From the NCBI GenBank assembly GCA_035578155.1, contig JAPWDM010000005.1, positions 35,302,108-35,366,107 of the forward strand: a stretch of DNA of 64,000 bases, read 5' to 3'. The DNA is from Brachynemurus nebulosus. Taxonomy: Eukaryota > Arthropoda > Insecta > Neuroptera > Myrmeleontidae. Shown piece after piece: positions 1-12,459 of the stretch. The notes under the pieces were generated by a model, which did not search any database, had not been told where the DNA came from, and saw nothing but the letters and a program-made list of their open reading frames with translations. Numbering within the stretch: the first letter of the stretch is position 1; every line of letters begins with the position of its first letter. The position numbers and the translations under genes are program-made.

Positions 1-773
1 CGTACGAAATTCATTCGTACGATTGTGTGGTTACATTGGATACGGAATCGTAATACGAATTCGTATTTAAATTTAAACTGAAAACCGTTAATACATATTG
101 CATGATATCAAACAATAGATTCAGCTACCGAATCTTATTTATTAGAAACATCGTTTTCAAAATTTCTAATTATAGAAAACAAATAATTCTGGGTAAACGA
201 TTATTTATTATTCATGTAGAGCAAAAAAACTGAGTTCTGGAATTGCTTTGAAGAAATTTTTCAAGACGAACAGAAATTTTTAGAGTAGGTATTTGAACAA
301 ATCACATTCAGTTATATTTTAAAATCTACTGAATTTTAGCTTCAATATTTAGTTAATTAATTTTTCATTACACATACTTAAAATGTTTTTGTTAGGTTAG
401 GTTAGTTTTATTATATCGTAATATATATAATATAATTAAGAAATTATCAAACATTTCCTCTGCCACCTCATTCCACAATTTTTTACCTATTTAACTTTAT
501 ATTATGATAATATTTAGGTTTTTAATCCTTTAAAGACCGCCTTTGTTCAGCAAAAATAATTATTTTTTCTAAATCCATCATTTTTTCCTACGAATTCGCA
601 TCAAAAAACAAAATATTTTGGTCGTATCAAAAAGTCGTACGAGCTCGTACGAAAGAGTCGTAAGCAGTGTAACCACGCATATCTAAATATATGCATTTGT
701 TTAATTCGTATTAACTCGGATAAACTCGTACGAATGAATTTTCGGATGAATTCGTATCCAGTGTAACCGCTAC
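1..773. mobile_element. Palindromic MITE-like element, left part cut by window edge
   Basis: Both ends are built from related, inverted words: near the left edge TGTGGTTACATTGGATACG and near the right end CGTATCCAGTGTAACC, with many CGTACGA and AATTCGTA words in the subterminal zones (1-70 and 585-760). The middle is AT-rich and holds no credible reading frame. The layout, terminal inverted repeats plus dense subterminal repeats, fits a non-autonomous DNA transposon. The superfamily cannot be named because the outer left end and target duplication lie outside the window. Confidence 0.5.
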
Positions 774-1715
774 CTACGAATCCTCAAGGTATCGTACTTG
801 AGATAACTATCCACACAGGCTGCCCATTTTTCTAAGAATCTATGATGAGAGCTAGACCGATAGTAAATTTTTTAATCCCGAAATAGATATTTGACTGTAA
901 TGGCTTTTCTATGGCTACAGTTGTATATTTGACTATAATGGTGTAGAATACTTTAAGTATGCGATATCTCTGATGCATAATGGTCTAATAATTTAATTTA
1001 CAAGAAATTTAAAAGAACTCATTTTGGTCTACACATTCCGACATAAAATGAAAATTTGATCTCTAACTTGAATGTAAATTCTAATTTAATGTAAGTTTAC
1101 TTACCTCCCCCACCTCCAAAAAAAATTAAAATTTTTTTTTTTATTATCTAACTTATTTAGGTACCTAAAAATCTTCATGGATTCCACTAATGAAATCCTT
1201 GAAACTGATTCAAATTTTATTAGGTTTACGTTTCGAATACATAAATGATACAATAGGCTGTAATAGTAAAAAAAAAAAAAGCTTTATGGTTTTTATGCAT
1301 GTCCCATCGCGATAACATTAGATATTCGCAGTCTAAATTCCCGTCACAAGTGAATTTATTTTCTCCTATACAATTTGCAGTATTAAATTGTAATGTTTTT
1401 CAAATGTGCTTTCCTTTTTTATAGCTCTATTCGACGCAATTTATTTGTAAATTCATTTTTACATTTATAAATGGGATTTTTCTCAATGGAAACGATGTTG
1501 TCAAGAAGAGGATAATTTTTCCAATTTTTAAAAATTTAATTTTTTGCGTGCATGGTTACTTATTGATTTTTATATTAACAAATCATTTACTACTCATTCA
1601 GAATACCTTAATATTGAAAATTCCTTTTTCAAACATATAGGTATGAGGTTCAAAACATAGATGAGACAGATCAAGCCTACGTATAAAAAAAGTGTAATCC
1701 GAAAGTTGCAATAAA
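774..1715. other. AT-rich intergenic DNA, no gene seen
   Basis: No open frame with coding character, RNA gene or clear repeat unit was found. It contains short A and T homopolymers (for example an A-run near 1267-1280). Confidence 0.5.
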
Positions 1716-2065
1716 TAGCAATTTACCCCACTACTGATTTAGTCTGTTACTGACCGTCGTGGTGTTCACGTCATAATAAACATCATGTTTTTTTAATCAA
1801 CTCGTGAAATTTAAACAGAAAAAAATATGAAGTGTGTCGTATTTAAGTGTAAAAATTCTATTGAATAAAAAATTTCTCAAAATAAAGGGATATCATTCTT
1901 AAAATAAATAAATTTATTTTTAATTGTTGACTGGTGGTAACATACGGTGGCAGTCATAGTATATACTATATGTATGCGAACTGCATACATTATCATCAAT
2001 ATATCATACTAACACATTGGTATATTCGTGTCCATACATCATGTGTTTTGATCGTATGTGTGCTG
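1716..2065 (+). mobile_element. THAP-transposon 5' fragment, copy 1
   Basis: This block matches, in opposite orientation, the one at 48705-49062. Both share a leader (CTGATTTAGTCTGTTACTG), the phrase TCAACTCGTGAAATTTAAAC and then a start codon. The frame from 1827 reads MKCVVFKCKNSIE and stops at 1866-1868; past the stop the same frame continues KISQNKGISF. A Cys-x4-Cys pair after an initial Met, followed by a GISF phrase, is how the N-terminus of a THAP C2CH zinc finger looks. THAP domains are known in P-element-type transposases and domesticated relatives. The rest of the domain, including the distal Cys and His, is missing, so this is a broken first exon inside a dispersed repeat. The P-type assignment is inference. 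Confidence 0.45.
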
Positions 2066-2430
2066 TATTACGTCACTCGTTGGTTATAGTGAGCACAGTT
2101 TGGTAGACATACTAGTTTGACCCCTTGGTTCAAAATCACATAAAAAAATATACAATAAAAAACTTTCAATCGGAATCCGGTGCGTGCAACATAATATTCA
2201 CGTCTATGCCACTGATTTTTTCTATTGGGAGTGTAAGTGCAACTATAAAACTTGAACAACTATATATGTACTGTACGGGGGAGGGGGCGTATTTGAACGT
2301 TTTTGAAATTTTTACTTTCTAATGCAAATATTTACTACTTATCTTTGGAGGGAGGGCAAAACTTCGAAAAGTTTTAGGAAATTAAAGACGTACCGAAAAA
2401 TACCTGAATCTGAAATAAATATATTACCTA

Positions 2431-2664
2431 TAGGGTAAAAGCCCCCTTTGTGGAACGGTATCTAATTATGAACATTTACATATTAATGAAGTTATTTTTG
2501 AAAGAAACGTCTGATAACAAAAATTATTATTAATAGAATGATTGTTTTTCAATTTAAATTCACCTCGCATTTAAAGTTTCCTTACTTAAATAAAAAAATA
2601 AATATGTAAATGTCAAAACTGTTCCAGTATTAGATACCGTTCCACAATGGGGGCTTTTACCCTA
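2431..2664. mobile_element. 234-bp TIR MITE (TAGGGTAAAAGCCCCC family)
   Basis: The terminal inverted repeats are about 38 bp. The left end starts TAGGGTAAAAGCCCC and the right end is its near-exact reverse complement, ending GGGGCTTTTACCCTA. Both flanks carry TA or TATA, consistent with a TA or 4-bp target duplication. The centre contains TTCACCTCGCATTTAAAG, which recurs in inverse orientation in the relative at 23369-23972. No coding capacity. Confidence 0.75.
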
Positions 2665-3966
2665 TATAATATATTTAAGGCATGAGAAAAAAAATTCGAA
2701 AAACAAACCACTTCATATATTCCTTGATGTCTTTAATTAATTTCGAAGTTGATTGTAAAAACAACATTTATTAATTTTTAATAAAATACTAAAACTTTAT
2801 ATTGAAATTAAATAAATACTTTACGTATATATGTGAAAAAATATAGGTAATACTTACAAGAACTAATAAAAAAGAACAGATCTACAAAATGAGTTGTGAC
2901 ATCGATAGATCTGAAAACAAAGGAAAATATAATTAATTTACATAGGTATATAATATTCTGTCACTTGCACTGACAAAAAATGACCAGTACAATTTGTGCT
3001 TGAACATTTAATATGGGATCATTTACTGAATTTCCTATTATTTGCCAGTAAGCTTTAAATGGCAACAATTGAAATTTAATGTTCCATGTTTTCCTATTGC
3101 GGATGTTAATGTCGGGAACCCTGATGATTTTTTTTTTGGTAGGTCACGTGACTTAGGAGAATTTTGAACCGTTTGTGTTTATTTTTAAAGACCATCAACT
3201 TTTAATAAACTAGTGATATTAACACATGGTATAGAAAATAATTTTCTCGTACAGGACAGAAAAAAAGAAAATAAAAGGAAAAAATATTTTTCTAAAATCT
3301 ACTGAACCGTATAATGTAAATATTGAAAAGGTCAAGCTCTGTTGAAGATACAGATTAAAAGAATGTGGAATAAGTGAACCGGTAAGATGACCCCTGTGTG
3401 TGCTATAAAGTAGCATCACAAACTTGATTCTCTGCGTAACGATTGGATTTCAACCACACTTACATGGGATTATAATTCAGGCAAACAATTTTAAGAGTTT
3501 TTTAAACTTTTTTCTAACATAATTTATTTTTTAGATAAAAAAAATCTTAATTTTTCTTACTGGAACTGATTTTTTTATACTATAATTAAATTTTTTTTAT
3601 ATAAACGAATAACATTAGCTCTGTAAATAATAATTAGCATAAAAATTAGCATAACAAATTGTTGTTTTTTGTTATAATTTTCATTAAAAATTGTTTTTGA
3701 TAATTTTCCCATGATACTGTCAAATATCCCATTATTTTGACTAATGATTGCGCACAGTTAAAAATAATAAATCAAGTTCAATTAATTGTTATCAGTTATC
3801 ATTAATTAATTTTTCAAAAATTGGTTTGCGCCTTTCAAACCAACGATTCGTATGTGGCTTTAATATATTTGTGGAATCTTCCTTCATGTTATACTCAATG
3901 CGAGATACTCAATACTTTTGGTGAGAATGTGTCTTCTGGGATGTAATCAGGTAACATGAATAATCC
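2665..3966. other. Intergenic DNA, nothing recognisable
   Basis: AT-rich sequence without a supported gene. The short open frames here have no recognisable motif or codon bias. Confidence 0.5.
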
Positions 3967-4250
3967 ATATTAATATAATAAAGAAAAAAAGTTTGTTCGT
4001 TTGTATGTCCGAAGCAAACTTAAAAAAGTACTGGACCGATTTTGAAAATTTTCTCACTGTTAGACAGTTAAACTATTCCAGAATAATGTATTGGCTATGT
4101 TGTATTTCTTGGACTCTGGAGACTCAAAAAACGTTTAAAGTAAACTATCCAACAAATATTAGAAATTTTTCACTGTCGATAACAGTTTTTATCAGAAATT
4201 TCACAGCTAATCGATTCCAGATTAACATAGGTTATGTTATCTAAGATTAT
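3967..4250 (+). repeat. Short copy of the 119-bp-unit repeat family
   Basis: It begins ATATAATAAAGAAAAAAAGT, then TTTGTTCGTTTGTATGTCCG, then the hallmark GACCGATTTTGAAAATTTTC and CACTGTTAGA..GCTAAACTA phrase. The same opening, on the minus strand, starts the copy at 21470-21935. One to two units only. The open frame across it (3993-4244) is a by-product of the repeat. Confidence 0.65.
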
Positions 4251-4881
4251 GAGGTTCTGCAAGATTATTATATACTGAGAAAAAAGTACCATTAAAACAT
4301 CCAAATTGGCTATCTTGAAAATATTGGTTTGTCGTAGGTGTTAGTTAGTAAAACTAATAAAATATATAAGTAAATATTACTACATTGTTTGGTCTATAAT
4401 ATTTTATAGTATATTTGAAAAAAAAATCTATTTCAGACAGCTATTTAGGTAGTTACATCATTTAAAAAATTCTATTTCAGTTAAAGATTTGAATAAGAAT
4501 ATAAAATTTGAATTCACTCAATAAAATTTAAGTTACCTATTGAGAATTAATTCGAATAATTTCGAATTACCTATCTGAGAAACATTCAAAATGTATGTAT
4601 TCAAATTAGTGGAATGTTCGAATATTTAATTAAAATTTTGAAGAGTAATAGAACAAATTAACGAACTTAAAAATTTTTACCGATAAAAGTTAATTTTAAA
4701 AAAGTGTAACACCAATTTTATGGCAACTGGTATTGATTACTAGATGTCAACTACTGGTTCCAAAAAAGTGTTGTATATTGGTGATTTCGTTTTTATTCAA
4801 TATTTCGAAGTCAACAATTGGTGATAAAAAATCACTGTCTTATACAAAAGTCAAATTTTATTAAATTTTACAAGAGATGTA

Positions 4882-5381
4882 TTAAGGTAGTTGGTCGATA
4901 AAACGATGTTTTCAAAGGAGTTTAAAACTTCTGTAGATATTTATTTAATTCAATACCAATAATACGAGCCCTTACCGAAAAAAAATTGACCACCCCAATT
5001 TTGAGAAAAACGATTTCAAAGTTTTGTAACTTTAACACGGGCTCTTATGAGAAAACTCTATTTTTTGAATAAAATGAAAACGTGTCAAAGGAATTTGATA
5101 AAAATTTAATATGTTATAAAATACAAAGTTGTAAACCATACTTAATAAGAAATAAAAATTATTCATTACGCCGTTTTTGAAATATAATTTATAAACATCA
5201 TTTTACAACGACTTTACAAGCTTTTTCAATAATGTTTTTATATTGCTACGATATAAGCCCATGGAAACAAGTGGTATACAACTACAATCACTGAAGAATA
5301 TTAACACGTTATTTAATTTTTGATAAAAGAAAATTTTTTTTGAGATATACTTTTGTACCTATCTCAGAGCAACTACGTTAA
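4882..5381 (-). mobile_element. TTAA-flanked MITE, about 500 bp, copy 1
   Basis: The ends are TTAAGGTAGTTG on the left and CAACTACGTTAA on the right, an imperfect inverted pair bounded by TTAA. The sequence is the reverse complement of 11711-12228 over its full length, sharing GAGATATACTTTTGTACC, the GTGGTATACAA phrase and the CGTTTTATCGA end. No coding capacity. Confidence 0.7.
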
Positions 5382-6318
5382 TTAATTTTTGTTCGTTTTA
5401 TTTTCTTTGCATATAATTTGTGCATTCACTGTAATAACGATTTTTGAATTTCTTATAAGCAGAAATAGTCGGTTTTTCTTTCCTTAATGTGTCAACCAGT
5501 GGCGCTTTTAATTTTAATCCATAGAAATTAGTTTGGCGGTAAATTTTGTATTAAAACCTGCAGCCCAAATGAGATATCTTAACACCTTAATGATCATGAA
5601 ACGATCAACTGATATACACTATTTTGATAACTAATACACTTTATATACAACTGTTGACGTGGTACAGCGTTATGTTACAGCTAATCAGGTTTCACTTGAC
5701 ATATCACATGTGTCAATGACCGTGAATCGATTAAATGCACTTTACTGATAGACAATCATGAATCAAAAATTAAATTGTAATTCTGCCTTCCGTATTCCGT
5801 TTATCAGAACTCTAATTAAAATTATACACGTTCTTCCTATTGTTCAAATTATCTAATATTACCACCAATGTGTTTATACATTGTTATTAAATAAGGCAAA
5901 TACTAATACTAGCAATTATAAAGATATGATTTAAACAAGAACTTAATATGTATTTACTACACATGTATACATTTGTAATTTTTTGCACATATTAAATATT
6001 CAATATCGTCACTTCCGTATTCTTTATTCCGTACAGAGTAAATGAAATAGTAAGCATATATCTATGCATGTGTATGCAATACATAATTAAGTGTTAAGGA
6101 AACGTTAATAAATTTACTAATGATAATATCTCTTCTGTGATCGGAAAAAAGATTACAAACGTTTATTTAATTTGATTTTACAAATACGGGCATATTGTTA
6201 GCATACAGGTAAAATGGCCTATACCTAACTCAACAGAAAGTAAGCACGACAGAATCACAAACAGTGACAATTATAAAAAGAAAGCTACCTAGGAATTTCG
6301 CACTATTACTTACAAGGA
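5382..6318. other. Intergenic DNA, nothing recognisable
   Basis: No gene, RNA or repeat unit could be supported here. Confidence 0.5.
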
Positions 6319-8135
6319 AAGGGCAAGAAGTCGAAAATTTCGAAAAAATCTGAAACTTTGTCAGTGTATAGAGAATGGCTACCTAATAACATAAAAAATA
6401 TCAGTTGCTGCTAAAAAACATTTTTAAGGGGTGAAACATCCCCTCAAAGTTGGAACTCAAAAATTTTAAAAATCGATGAAATTTTGTTTATAGGTACCTT
6501 AAAAAGTTCTAGTAACAAATATAACATTATTTTTTGCATTTACAAATTTTTAAGGGTTGAAACCACCCCTCAACTGTGTACTTAAAAATTTAAAAATTGG
6601 TGATATTTTGTTTATATATACTATACAGAGCTCTAATAATAAATATAACATTATTTTTTGTATCTACAAATTTTTAAGGGTTGACACCACCCCTTCAAAT
6701 GTGTACCTACTTAAAAAATTATAAATTGATAATATTTTGTTTATATATACTATATAGCGCTCTAGTAGTAAATATAACATTATTTTTTGCATCTATAAAT
6801 TTTTAGGGGTTGAAACTACCCCTTAATATGTGTACTTAAAAATTTATAAATTTATGATATTTTGCTTACATATACTATACAGAACTCTAGTAATAAATAT
6901 AACATTATTGTTTGCATCCACAAATTTTCAAACCACCCCTTAAAGTGCGTACCTAAAAATTTGAAAATTGGCGATATTGTGTTTACATATAAATATTACA
7001 TAGACACCTAACGATAAATATATTATAAATATATTCTTTCACACAGTTCTAGGGAGTGAAACACCCCCTCGAAGTTGTAAACTAAAAATTTCAAGCCTGA
7101 CAAAATTTTGTTTACATTTACAACAAACACAACAATTTTACAATAAATATAATAAAAATGTGTAAAATTAGCAATATAGATACCTTTTAAGTAGTGTATA
7201 TTAGACTAGACAGTAGTACATGTAAACAAAATTTCGTCAATTTTTACTTCTAATTTCCACTTTGGAAAGGATATTTAACCACTATAAATGTATGGAAGTA
7301 AAAAAAAAATTATTAATCCATTTCTATGTGATGATATTATGTGAATAAAATCTTAGAATTTTTAAACTTTCGACAGCTGAAGGGGTGTTTGCACCCCTTT
7401 AAAAATGTGAAGGTATAAAAAATAATATTATATTTATTACTAAAATTCTTTATAGTATATATAAATAAAATTGCGTCAATTTTAAATTTTCTAAGCACAC
7501 ACTTGAAGGGGTGGTTTCACCCCTTAAAAATGTGTGGACGCAAAAAATAAAGTTACATTTATTATTAGAATTTCGTATAAAGTGTAAAAACAAAATATCA
7601 TCAATTTTTAAACTTTTAAGTACACATATGAAGGGGTGGTTTCAATCCCTAAAAATTTGTAGATGCAAAAAATAATGTTATATTTATTATTAGAGCTCTG
7701 TATAGTATCTATAAACGAAATATCATCAATTTTTAAATTTTTATGCACACATATGAAGGGGTAGTTTCAACCCCTAAAAATTTGTAGATGCAAAAAATAA
7801 TGTTATATTTATTATTAGAGCTCTGTATAAGATCTATAAACGAAATATTATCAATTTTCAAATTTTTAAGTGCACATATGAAGGGGTGGTTTCAACCCCT
7901 AAAAATTTGTAGATTCAAAAAGTAATGTTATATTTGTTACCAGAACTTTTTAAGGTACGTATAAACAAAATTTCATCGATTTTTAAATTTTTGAGTTCCA
8001 ACTTTGAGGGAATGTTTCACCCCTTAAAAAGGTTTTTTTAGCAGCAACTGATATTTTTTATGTTATTAGCTAGTCAGTCTCTACATAATACTGACAAAGT
8101 TTCAGATTTTTTTGAATTTTCGACTTCTTGCCCTT
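6319..8135. mobile_element. 1.8-kb foldback element made of mirrored tandem arrays
   Basis: The outer ends are inverted: AAGGGCAAGAAGTCGAAAA on the left and TTTTCGACTTCTTGCCCTT on the right. The inverted similarity continues inward through GAAACTTTGTCAGT and CAGTTGCTGCTAAAAAA. Inside, each arm consists of about six degenerate units of roughly 120-130 bp. A left-arm unit reads GGGTTGAAACCACCCCT, then AAATTTAAAAATTGGTGATA, then TTTTGTTTATATATACTATA, then ATAACATTATTTTTTGCAT. The right arm carries the same units in reverse orientation, with the turn near 7150-7350. No open frame of note. The architecture matches a foldback DNA transposon, and a related, disrupted copy lies at about 43270-45336. 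Confidence 0.75.
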
Positions 8136-9513
8136 GTTAAATAAAAAAAGGAAAAAGAAACAGGTTGAAAGCTTGATTATTTTGAAACTCATTTTATTAC
8201 CACGCCCCAACCAAAAACACTATTACATAAGAAGCTGTAATTTAACTCGTTATTGTTCATTCCGTTACTACGATTCCGTTTAAGTTAGCAAAATAGGCTA
8301 AACATTATTCAATTTAATGTGAAGATCAAAATAATACTGATTCAAGGTGGCCACTTTTTCTTAAGATCAAACTTCCTTGTTTTCTAGACAATATTTGAGA
8401 TTTTCCCTAACTTGTAAGTAAAGTTAGGCAATAGTCGTGTAATATACAACTACGAACAAATTGCAACAAATTTCCAATATTGCTTTACAGTGTAAATAGG
8501 TATATTAGAAAGAAAAAACCCACAAAACTTACAAAAGTCCTAAATTACTTTGACTTGAAAAGGATATTCATATTTTCTGTCTTAGAAATAAATCGAATAT
8601 CAGAAATTAAAAAATTCCTTAATTGCAACGAATAATCCTTGACATTTCCTTGATTACCAAAAATGCTTGAGTTTCTCCGGTTTTCCAGAAAGTGGCCATC
8701 GTGAGACTGAATATGTAAAATGTTGATATTTCACTTATACTTCATTAATTTTAGCTATTATCTCTTACGATCAAATTATTATTACGTAAATTTAATAAGT
8801 TTACTACCTATCGTTCAAATCATTATTTTTAATTTTTTTCGCTTAAAGCATCTAAAATTCCATTTCTATAAATAAATATTAAGTATACAAAAATAAAGAA
8901 CTGGAATGTATGAAAGACAATTCTTCAAACGATTAAGTTAATCCCTTCTTTTAATACAGTAAAAATTCAAATTTATTTGGAATAACATGTTTTCCCTTTT
9001 GGTAAAACTCACATTTCTAAATTGTCCCTCCTAAGAAGATCATGTAAATCGTAACCATCACCATTAAACCATTCAAAATAATTTGTAGAAATAATAAATA
9101 GAACCGATCATTACGTACGTAAACGAGGTACAAATCGCATCATCATTAAAATAAACCAATGTACCACCTATACTCACATCTCTATTTAACACACTCATAC
9201 ACCTTATTAGTTGAAGTGTGATAGAGAGATATGGGAATACGGATCTGTATAGGATATCTGTGTATTTTTTTTTCACTTTGTTTACATATTACATAGCTAG
9301 AGGCGAATAACAGACATACATAGATATGGTACGTTCGTATATGGGTTAGTAAAACTAGTGGTAGCGGTTGTAAAGTTCAGCCCAAAGGTAACATTACAGA
9401 TAATATAAAAAAATGATAACGATCTATACGTCTCTACGTACGTCGTTATACGTTAGTTTCCACCTTCCGCTGATAGAAGAGATCTTTTAGCAAATATTAC
9501 TACATCGACCATG
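8136..9513. other. Intergenic DNA, nothing recognisable
   Basis: AT-rich sequence. The longest open frame (9073-9276, minus) has no motif that supports it as a gene. Confidence 0.5.
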
Positions 9514-9515
9514 TA

Positions 9516-10945
9516 CACACACCGGCATAATTAGCGGAACATAAAAAAATATAAAAACCTATCTATTAAACAACGTTGGCGGTTTTTTTTTTTATTTTTA
9601 CTTAAAATAATATTGAAGTAACGAATCAATTGACTTTCCATAGAATTGTTTTTATTTATTAATGATGCAATTCTTTTTAAGAGGTCTGTCACTTTCGAAT
9701 TCAAATGCCGATTCTTCTCAATGTGGTTGAGCTTCAAACTGCCGTAATTGAAGAATGGCAAAGACAGACAGTTCCAGGAAACTATAGATAACATCATTCT
9801 GAGTATAGAAAAAAGAATGGAAGCTTTGATAAGAGCACGCGAGGAATCAGGCGGGATTAAAACGCTGTGTTTTATTTTCTATTTGTTAAATAATCTTTAA
9901 CTTAAGGGGGGAGTTCACGCCAGAAACGGCTAATAAACTAATTTTTTTCGTATCTCGTTTTTTGTTTTTATTTCGTTCTGTGATTCTTTACAAACACGGT
10001 GATATATAAAACATGGCCAAAAATTTTTTTTTCAAGTAGAAAAATATTTATTTGTAAGCCGCTGAACAGCCAAGTTGCTGCTCCTTTGCAGATAACGCTC
10101 GCCCCCCTCGCGATTTAATCAGTAATATTTAGTTTTGGTGTGTACACGAGTTATCGTATGCACTGAGATAATGTACTTTTATTTGTATGCCTTTGTAGAC
10201 ATTTTAATAAGCAGTGAGTAAACCGCTTCTAATTTGTTATTATTTTTGTTTTTTACCGTTTCCCGAAACTTGTGTTTTTCCCGACAAAGAAAATCATATC
10301 TCAAGTTCTAGAAACGATAGAGACTTAATTTTTATTTTATTTTGTTCATAGACATATTGCGCATAAAGTGGAGTATGTTTTTTCCATATGAACAAAATTG
10401 TAACTATTTTTAAACATTTTTCTTTTTTAATAAAAATTGGATTTTATAATTTTTAGAACTTTGGGATTACAAGTTTATAGTTAATTTTTAAAATTACCTG
10501 AAACCCATACTCAGCTTTATGGACAGGTCCTTTAGGAATAAAACAATGAAAAATATTTAAAAAATATTCATTACTTTTTGAGATGTGGCGTTCCTTGTAA
10601 ACGCTTAAAAATTTGTGAAAAAGGGCTCCCTCCCCCCACAGGGAAGAGTGATGAATGTTTCAAAAACAAAATTTTCTATTTGAAACCATCCCTAATTTGA
10701 AAAAAATTTCAACAAGCAAAATGATCATAAATAAAAAGTTGCTTTTTTATTTGAACGACATAAGATTCCAAAAATTTGCCATTTTATATGGTTACTTGTT
10801 TTGCTACTGAAAATAAAGGTATATCGACTTGTGAACATGTAATTTTAAGTGAATAATTAAATAAGATTAATATTTTCTTGAAATTAAATGGTTTGTTTGA
10901 TTTTTACATATTTTTTGTATGTTCCGCTAATTATGCCGGTGTGTG
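9516..10945 (+). mobile_element. Tc1-like transposon relic with TA target duplication
   Basis: The terminal inverted repeats of about 27 bp (left starting CACACACCGGCATAATTAG, right its reverse complement) are flanked on both sides by TA at 9514-9515 and 10946-10947, the target preference of Tc1/mariner elements. The transposase remnant lies near the left end, and about 1 kb of non-coding sequence follows before the right TIR. That is unusual, because Tc1 transposase normally ends close to the terminus. A TTAAGGGGGG word at 9902 may mark a secondary insertion in this stretch, but no matching right end was found. Confidence 0.75.
9680..9858 (+). pseudogene. Tc1-like transposase C-terminal fragment, frameshifted
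   Basis: One forward frame reads VVELQTAVIEEWQRQ. After a frameshift near 9785 another reads IDNIILSIEKRMEALIRAR. Tc1-family transposases end with a helix of the type ELK..V.EEW followed by a ..LI.SMP.RM.AVI.A.GG signature, and the order and spacing here agree. The catalytic DDE part is absent. The longer minus-strand frame at 9531-9797 is a shadow. The element is therefore inactive. Confidence 0.6.
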
Positions 10946-11241
10946 TACTTTCATGATTGTACGTATAGGTATCTACATAGAAGCTGGTTTAGGGGACTGT
11001 ACAGCTACTTTGATGTCAGTATGTGAAAAGTATCTTTCGTTTTTGTATTGATATATGTAATGTAAACGTTGATTGTAAATAATGTCAACATTATACTAGC
11101 CACTATTTTAATTATACAGTACACTAAATATGATACAAAAGTCGACAATTATGTGTAAGGGTATAATATCGATTTTTTTCAAACATTCGCAATTTTACAA
11201 ATATTGAACTTTTTTTTGAGACCAAACCACATTAGCTTTCA

Positions 11242-12459
11242 TTTAGGGGGGAGGGTCCTCCAGACAGCAGGCTTTTTAATAATTTTTTTTAAGAAACTGG
11301 ATACATTTATTGTATCAAATACTATTATATGTAATATTGTTACATAGTATAGTACATGTTATGGTGTATTCAGTCATAAATTTTTATGAAAAAAAAAGAA
11401 AAAATGGCGGCGCTACAGCTGTTCCAAGTTAACTCTTTTAATTTGCGCCGTGAAATGCCCAGCCTCTTGTAATCAACTGAATTCAATCGGACAAAAATTT
11501 TTTATTAAAATAAGTCATTACGCTTTGCATATACCTATTTCTGATGAGAAAATTCTTTTTTACATAATTTAAAATCAAAAAGAAAAAAATGTCACTTTTT
11601 TATAAACAAATTGTTATAAACAATAGTTATAGTAATAATTTGTGCAAAATTTTAGGTATATGCAAAGGCCAATATCTTAAAGAATCTGTACAAAATTTCA
11701 AGTTAATACCTTAACGTAGTTGCTCTGAGATAGTCAGGTACAAAAGTACATCTCAGCAAAAAAATTTTCTTTTATCAAAAACTAAATAATGTATTAATAT
11801 TCTTCAGTTATTATATTTGTATACCACTTGGTTTTTTGAATTTCCGCGCGCCTATGTTGTAGCAATTTAAAAGAATTGTTGAAAAAGCGTTGTAAAAACG
11901 TTGTAAAATGATGTTTTTAAATTATATTTCAAAAACGGCGTGGTTAATAATTTTTATTTCTTATTAAATATGGTTTGTAACTTCGTATTAAATAACATAT
12001 TAAATTTTTATCAAATTCCTTTGACTTTTCATTTTATTCCAAAAAAATAGAGTTTTCCCATAAGAGCCTGTGTTAAAATTATAAAACTTTGAAATCGTTT
12101 TTCTCAAAATTGTGATGGTCAATTTTTTCGGTAAGGACTCGTATTATTGGTATTGGATTAAATAAATATCTAGAGAAGTTTCGTTAAAATCCTTTCAAAA
12201 AAATCGTTTTATCGATCAACTACCTTAATAACTTTTTAAGTTCTGTTCCACGGCGCGGAAAAAAACCTGTTGGGACAAAAACGCTATTAAAAAGTTTTCG
12301 TTCTTGAAAAGTAGAGTTAAAAGCAGTTTATCGTTATCTAGGATAATCTTTCTGTTGGAATTAAAACATTAGAAATATATTCCTTAAGGTTCAAATTAAC
12401 TTTTAAAGCAAAACAAAAAATGAAAAAATTGAAAGTTCTGAAGGACCCTCCTCCCTTAA
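11242..12459. mobile_element. 1.2-kb TIR element with a nested MITE
   Basis: The left end reads TTTAGGGGGGAGGGTCCTCC and the right end, read on the minus strand, reads TTAAGGGAGGAGGGTCCTTC, so the two ends are inverted repeats of about 23 bp. The MITE copy at 11711-12228 sits inside it, implying that this element is the older of the two. No transposase remnant was recognised. Confidence 0.5.
11711..12228 (+). mobile_element. TTAA-flanked MITE, copy 2
   Basis: It starts TTAACGTAGTTGCTCTGAGA and ends ATCAACTACCTTAA. It is the inverse of 4882-5381 and matches the first 240 bp of 56731-56968. Shared internal words include TTATTATATTTGTATACCAC and AAATTATATTTCAAAAACGG. Confidence 0.75.
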
